Source: Verpa conica
Lineage: Eukaryota > Ascomycota > Pezizomycetes > Pezizales > Morchellaceae
Assembly (NCBI GenBank): GCA_033030425.1
Contig: JAUFSD010000001.1
Span: forward strand, 1,736,001 to 1,800,000
Length of the DNA: 64,000 nt
Direction of reading: 5' to 3'
Both the position numbers and the translations under genes were made by a program. The notes beneath the pieces were generated by a model. That model did not search any database and was not told where the DNA came from. It saw nothing but the letters and a program-made list of their open reading frames with translations. This document shows, in pieces, positions 59,855 to 64,000 of the stretch (positions within the stretch are counted from its first letter, which is position 1; each line of letters opens with the position of its first letter).

Positions 59855-62800
59855 GATTATCGAGAGAGAGACCGAAGGATGTTCTGGAGAGTAAGATGAA
59901 CCTGTTGGATGGGGATGAGAAGCTAATACTGGGCGAATCTTCTCTACCTTATATACTCATTTTTTTGACTACGACTCGAGTGTATATCATCTTTCAAGCC
60001 TACTGTTTACAGTCTAGAAGAAACATAATTTCATAGCTACCCCAGTTATGCACGGAGCTCCATGGCCTATTGACCGAGCGTCACACAGGAGCAGTTATTC
60101 TGCTGGAAAGATGGGGTAATACCAAGAAATATCTGGGCTGGGTATTGCTCCCCAGGAGAACCCTGATGAGAAAGACAAATTTCTAGCATCCGGGGCTTTG
60201 AATACCCAGCACCCGACCCAATACCCTTGCCCTTGACTTCTTAGGGTCTCATGAAGGGAGCAAGTTACTGTTTTCGCCACTTGTGCGGCATTTGCCGAAA
60301 ACGTCAAGTAGTATGGAACCATGGGTATCGGTTCCGAATTTACACCGAGATAGTCCACGGAGAAAAATGCTGGCAGCTATCAACATGGATTTATATAAAC
60401 TAGTCCCTTGTTTCAAGGATGAGCTTAAATTATAAAGTAACATGGCTAGTCTCCGGGGCTATGAAATCTGGTACCTGTCAAAAAAAAGGTGACGAATCGG
60501 ACCTTTTATTGGGGTGTGGGGCTTGAGTACTATTACAAGCCTCCTCGATAAACCGACGATACAAACTCTTGGAGATAATGCGGGGGCGCTATTCCCCTTG
60601 CCAATTCTTAAGCAAGGGTCTTATTACAGCTATGTACATAGCCTTAGCAAAGTAAACAATCAGACTCGGTTAAAATGCTATTATTCAAGCAGGATACGGC
60701 GGTTATGACGATAAATCTATAGAGGAAACGTAGCGGTCGGCGAAAAACTATGGGTAAAGGGCCAGTTCTCTATTACAAAGCTTGTCTCCCCCCTAATTCT
60801 TATTATCATGAGCTATTGCTCTTGTTGTTGCCCAGGACCGAGTGATATTTCATGACTCCGCATAAGTCAGCACCCCCACGAGGATCTCCATCGGCTCGGC
60901 GGGAACTCTATCCTGTCAGATTTAGCAACTTAGCCTCCGCTACAACATTTTTCTGGAAGTGTACTAGCCAAGTCACAGTCGTTATGCACGCTTTTACGCC
61001 TTCAGCATACCGCCTTGACCACATAGTGGCATTTATATGGCTGCACCCCACACCTGTCACCTGGGGTAATTTGCTTAAATTCCGGCATACCCTGAGAGGT
61101 ACATAATGCTTAAAATTTTTGGCCCAATTTTGACTTTAGTAAACAAAAGCTTACGTGCCCTGAAAAATGTGAATACTTGCTTACATGTGGATACCAGTCG
61201 GTATTATTTTCTCCGAGTATTAAGGGGCTACCACAGAAGACCCCGATTTGTTAAGACCCACTTGATCTTGGGATTTTATTATTGACAAAAGAATAAAGAC
61301 TTATGATTAACTCCCTCTTGCTATTATATTCAGGAACGCCCCACCCACCCCTCTGGCCGGTAAGCTACGGCCGACTGGTGAACTATAGCTCTAGTTTAAC
61401 TCAACCCCGAAGACCGAATTTAGGATTATGAAGGTGCTCTCGGCTTTAAAGATCCGACATATTAGTTTTCAGAATCAGATTAGAATAGTCATATCCGCAG
61501 GCTATTGTCAAATATTATCACGGTCATTACATTAATACCCCCACTCCTGCGGCTAGCATGGTTTACGCATTCATGTCCGGGAGCTTTTTCTAGTACTAGA
61601 AACAGTCATGCCACGACCCTTGTCGCCACCCAAAATCTATTCTCCGACTACACAGCCCGACATATAGACAATTTTCTAATGAATGTCTACAAAGATTTTT
61701 CCCCATCAGAATTCTCTCAAAAAAAAAAAAAAACTCAACCAATCGTGAGATATTTGAGTGCAGTACGTATACTAGCTCATAAAGATATCAGGCAAGCTTA
61801 TATCAAGGATCACTTCAAAGAGACGGAAAAAGCGGCCAAAATATGCGCTGGCAAACGCTTTCACGAAGCATATGCAGCCAAGAATTGTATATATGGTCTT
61901 GGATGGTATATATCCACGATTAGTCTCATGTTCAGATCTCCCTCCTCCTTTATATTATCGGTCATTTCCCCGCAAATAAAGTGTAGAAAAAATTGACAAA
62001 AGTAGCTGATGAAATTGTGCAATCTTTATTTCTCCCTCCCCGAGATATTTCGCTCACGTCTCGGTCTTTTGGTATAATCTCGTTGAGTAGGCCGATTAGC
62101 ATGAGAATATGTAGCAAGGTTTCTAATTGTGGATGCATAGGTACATAATGGTTGTTTCTAGATATATCCTCCACCTTGCTTTCCCTGGGCTGCTTTAACC
62201 CTTCTATCTCTTCGTAAGCTGGGTTCTACGTAAATTCTTGGTATAGAATTCAATAAGACACTACTTTCCATGTATATACGTACATACTCTTATATTATAA
62301 AGTGATTGTATTGTAACTCCAACTAGAAGTATTTTTAAAGGAGACACAGGTGCTATCATATTATCCACTAGTTCTACTACTACTGCCTATATTAAGGTGT
62401 CCTGTCTTAAAGATAACATCAACGGCGCTCGTTCTTAATTGAGGGGTATTCATTCAAAATTAAAGGGTATCTGTCATGGAGTCAAACCCTTGGGGTTCAG
62501 AAGGATGGATAAACTAATTAAATAATTCGGTAAGGTGTCTTCTGGCGAGTATATTTGGTTTACCAAGAACTCTAGGGCCTAGGGTATATGCACGCCACAG
62601 AACTCCGTGTAAATCTTCTCGGCACATTTGTGTCAATAATCCAACTAACAACTTTTAAAAAATTATAAATCCGGCGAGGGTTAAATGGTTTTACTTACCC
62701 TATACGTGACCTTAACCTCAAATAAATACCCATCTTAACCTTGCTATTAATGTACGGTATTGGGTCATGTATTTAATGATAAAAACAGCTATAGTTATAC

Positions 62801-64000
62801 GACATGGTATCACCATTTAACCGAAGCCCAAAGGATGAAATCCCAGAAGCCCGGAGATATGCAAGAACTAGAGACTCAAGCAGCCGGGTACCGGCACGTA
62901 TCCCTACCCTCTAAATTCATTAACTACAGTGACGCAGCCTACGAATAGTCTACTATAAATGCAATATAGAGGAAATAAGAAGCGAGAAGAATATATAATG
63001 GGATATATGAGAATATCAGAGGCTAATAGTAATTGCCCGAGTCAAGACTTGGAAAGTGGCGTTTCTATAGTCTAAAACAATAATCATGGGGGGAGTGTGA
63101 CGGGGGTAATGGCTGGCAAACGACTAAATAACCGACTGTTAATGAAGGGACTGACTGTTGGTGAAAAGCTACATAAAAACAGTTTTAGAGCAGCGCGAGA
63201 GCACGTGAAAACATGCTCAAAGTCGACTCGGTATTCGGAGAGTCACCCCCCGGATCACGATGGTAGAATACCATATTCAACGTCTACATTCTGATAAACA
63301 TAGCCCAGATACCAAAGACTTGTTACACACTAGCTGTAGATGGCGTGTTTATATTCTCACTGCCCTTATAAGCGCAATACGCAATACACACATCTTATTG
63401 TTCGATATACATAGACCAAGAACATGATGCCTTATGCTACCTACATTTTCTCATGAGCTCGGAATAATACCAACTAGGTAGTCATCCTTCCGGAATGATA
63501 ATAGCCCGAAATAATTCATCTCACATACCGGAACTTTCTAGGAGTATATCTGTAGCGAGAAATCTCTTCGCAAAGTTACTATGCTATACCGGGGTTATTA
63601 TAGGGGTGCATAACCTCTGTGTTACTTTTCTCGGAATGAATTTAATAGACTCATATTGGCCTCATCTTTGAATATATATATTAGGATGAGGCCGAGAAAG
63701 ACGCGAAGACGCTGCGTTCTCCAAAGGAATATGGAGTGATGAACTCTTCAAATCATGTTTTTCGACACAGAAAAGACCAAATCTTACATATAAATAACAC
63801 TACACCGATCCCACTGTCCATATTTACCTCTATTTTGACTTAATACCCTAGTTTTATACACAAATATCGGTGTTTTGTTTCTATGAACTCTATTAGGCGA
63901 ACCGAGAGGTCACCCTAAAAGGGGTCGAGGTCTCAAACATTTGTATCCCTGTATCTATAAACACCGAAGTTAACGGGAAAGTAACTTTACGCATTAAGAA
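59855..64000. other. 4.1-kb region without recognisable gene
   Basis: The first part is upstream of the pectate lyase gene. The longest frame, 61505-61996 (plus, 163 codons), crosses a 13-A run, does not begin with a clear ATG context and shows no domain. Frames at 60852-61106, 62760-62948 and 63097-63294 are also featureless. A hairpin with 9-bp arms (GGCCTCATC / GATGAGGCC) and an AT loop lies at 63658-63693. The words TCACCCTAAAAGGGGTCG at 63911-63928 resemble the left end of the element at 42936. Confidence 0.5.
63658..63693. repeat. Hairpin with AT-rich loop
   Basis: Arms GGCCTCATC and GATGAGGCC surround an 18-base AT-rich loop. No adjacent gene; role unknown. Confidence 0.55.

Noticed and set aside
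61505..61996. 163-codon frame in the right-hand gene-free region
   Set aside because: It crosses a 13-A run that creates the Lys stretch, has no clear start context and no family motif; probably chance.
1..64000. CRISPR arrays, bacterial operons, rRNA or tRNA genes
   Set aside because: No spaced direct repeats, no rRNA-like segments, and no cloverleaf with a convincing T-arm were found by eye. Small tRNA genes with introns could be missed without a covariance-model search.

Overview
The window is nuclear DNA from a filamentous ascomycete (Pezizomycotina). The evidence is protein-coding genes split by many short introns (about 40-120 bp) with GT..AG ends, and families typical of this group: an AcrB-type ubiquitin-network protein, a membrane-anchored multicopper oxidase, a PL1 pectate lyase, a phosphoesterase-family acid phosphatase, AFI1, LOS1 and a fungal separase. 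I cannot fix the class or species. Genes are unevenly spaced. Compact housekeeping stretches (16-26 kb, 30-35 kb, 38-58 kb) alternate with AT-rich intervals of 1-4 kb that hold no convincing gene but carry small inverted-repeat elements.

Layout: 1-818, the 3' part of a flavin-binding pyridoxamine-oxidase-like gene. 2.0-5.3 kb, an unknown conserved protein convergent with a multicopper oxidase. 7.2-8.8 kb, a secreted, probably GPI-anchored acid phosphatase. 10.1-11.0 kb, a BTB-domain protein. 13.8-14.7 kb, a four-helix MARVEL-like membrane protein. 16.2-18.4 kb, a divergent pair made of a flavin reductase and a probable mitochondrial membrane protein. 18.8-19.4 kb, an F-box/ankyrin protein. 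20.9-22.1 kb, a monoglyceride lipase. 23.2-26.0 kb, acrB. 30.4-32.3 kb, a Cdh1-type APC/C activator. 33.3-35.2 kb, an aspartyl aminopeptidase. 38.0-41.5 kb, exportin-T (los1). 44.8-47.4 kb, AFI1, divergent from 48.4-55.0 kb, separase. 55.8-57.7 kb, a TMEM135-like membrane protein. 58.6-59.9 kb, a pectate lyase. 60-64 kb, no recognisable gene.

Most genes work independently. Three are tied to ubiquitin or cell-cycle control (Cdh1, separase, AcrB), but nothing in the sequence makes them a functional cluster. Acid phosphatase, pectate lyase and multicopper oxidase are outward-facing enzymes, which fits a saprotrophic or plant-associated lifestyle. Mobile DNA is limited to at least four short elements with terminal inverted repeats and TA target duplications, none coding. 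Some show A/G and C/T differences between their ends like those left by repeat-induced point mutation.

I rebuilt splice structures by eye from reading-frame continuity, donor/acceptor signals and expected family motifs. Every multi-exon model below closes in frame. I saw no clear tRNA, rRNA, CRISPR or large transposon. I found no convincing new biological system. The most unusual items are the TA-flanked mini-elements, two GC-AG introns, a 12-nt and an 18-nt exon, and a Cys-rich insertion in the BTB protein.
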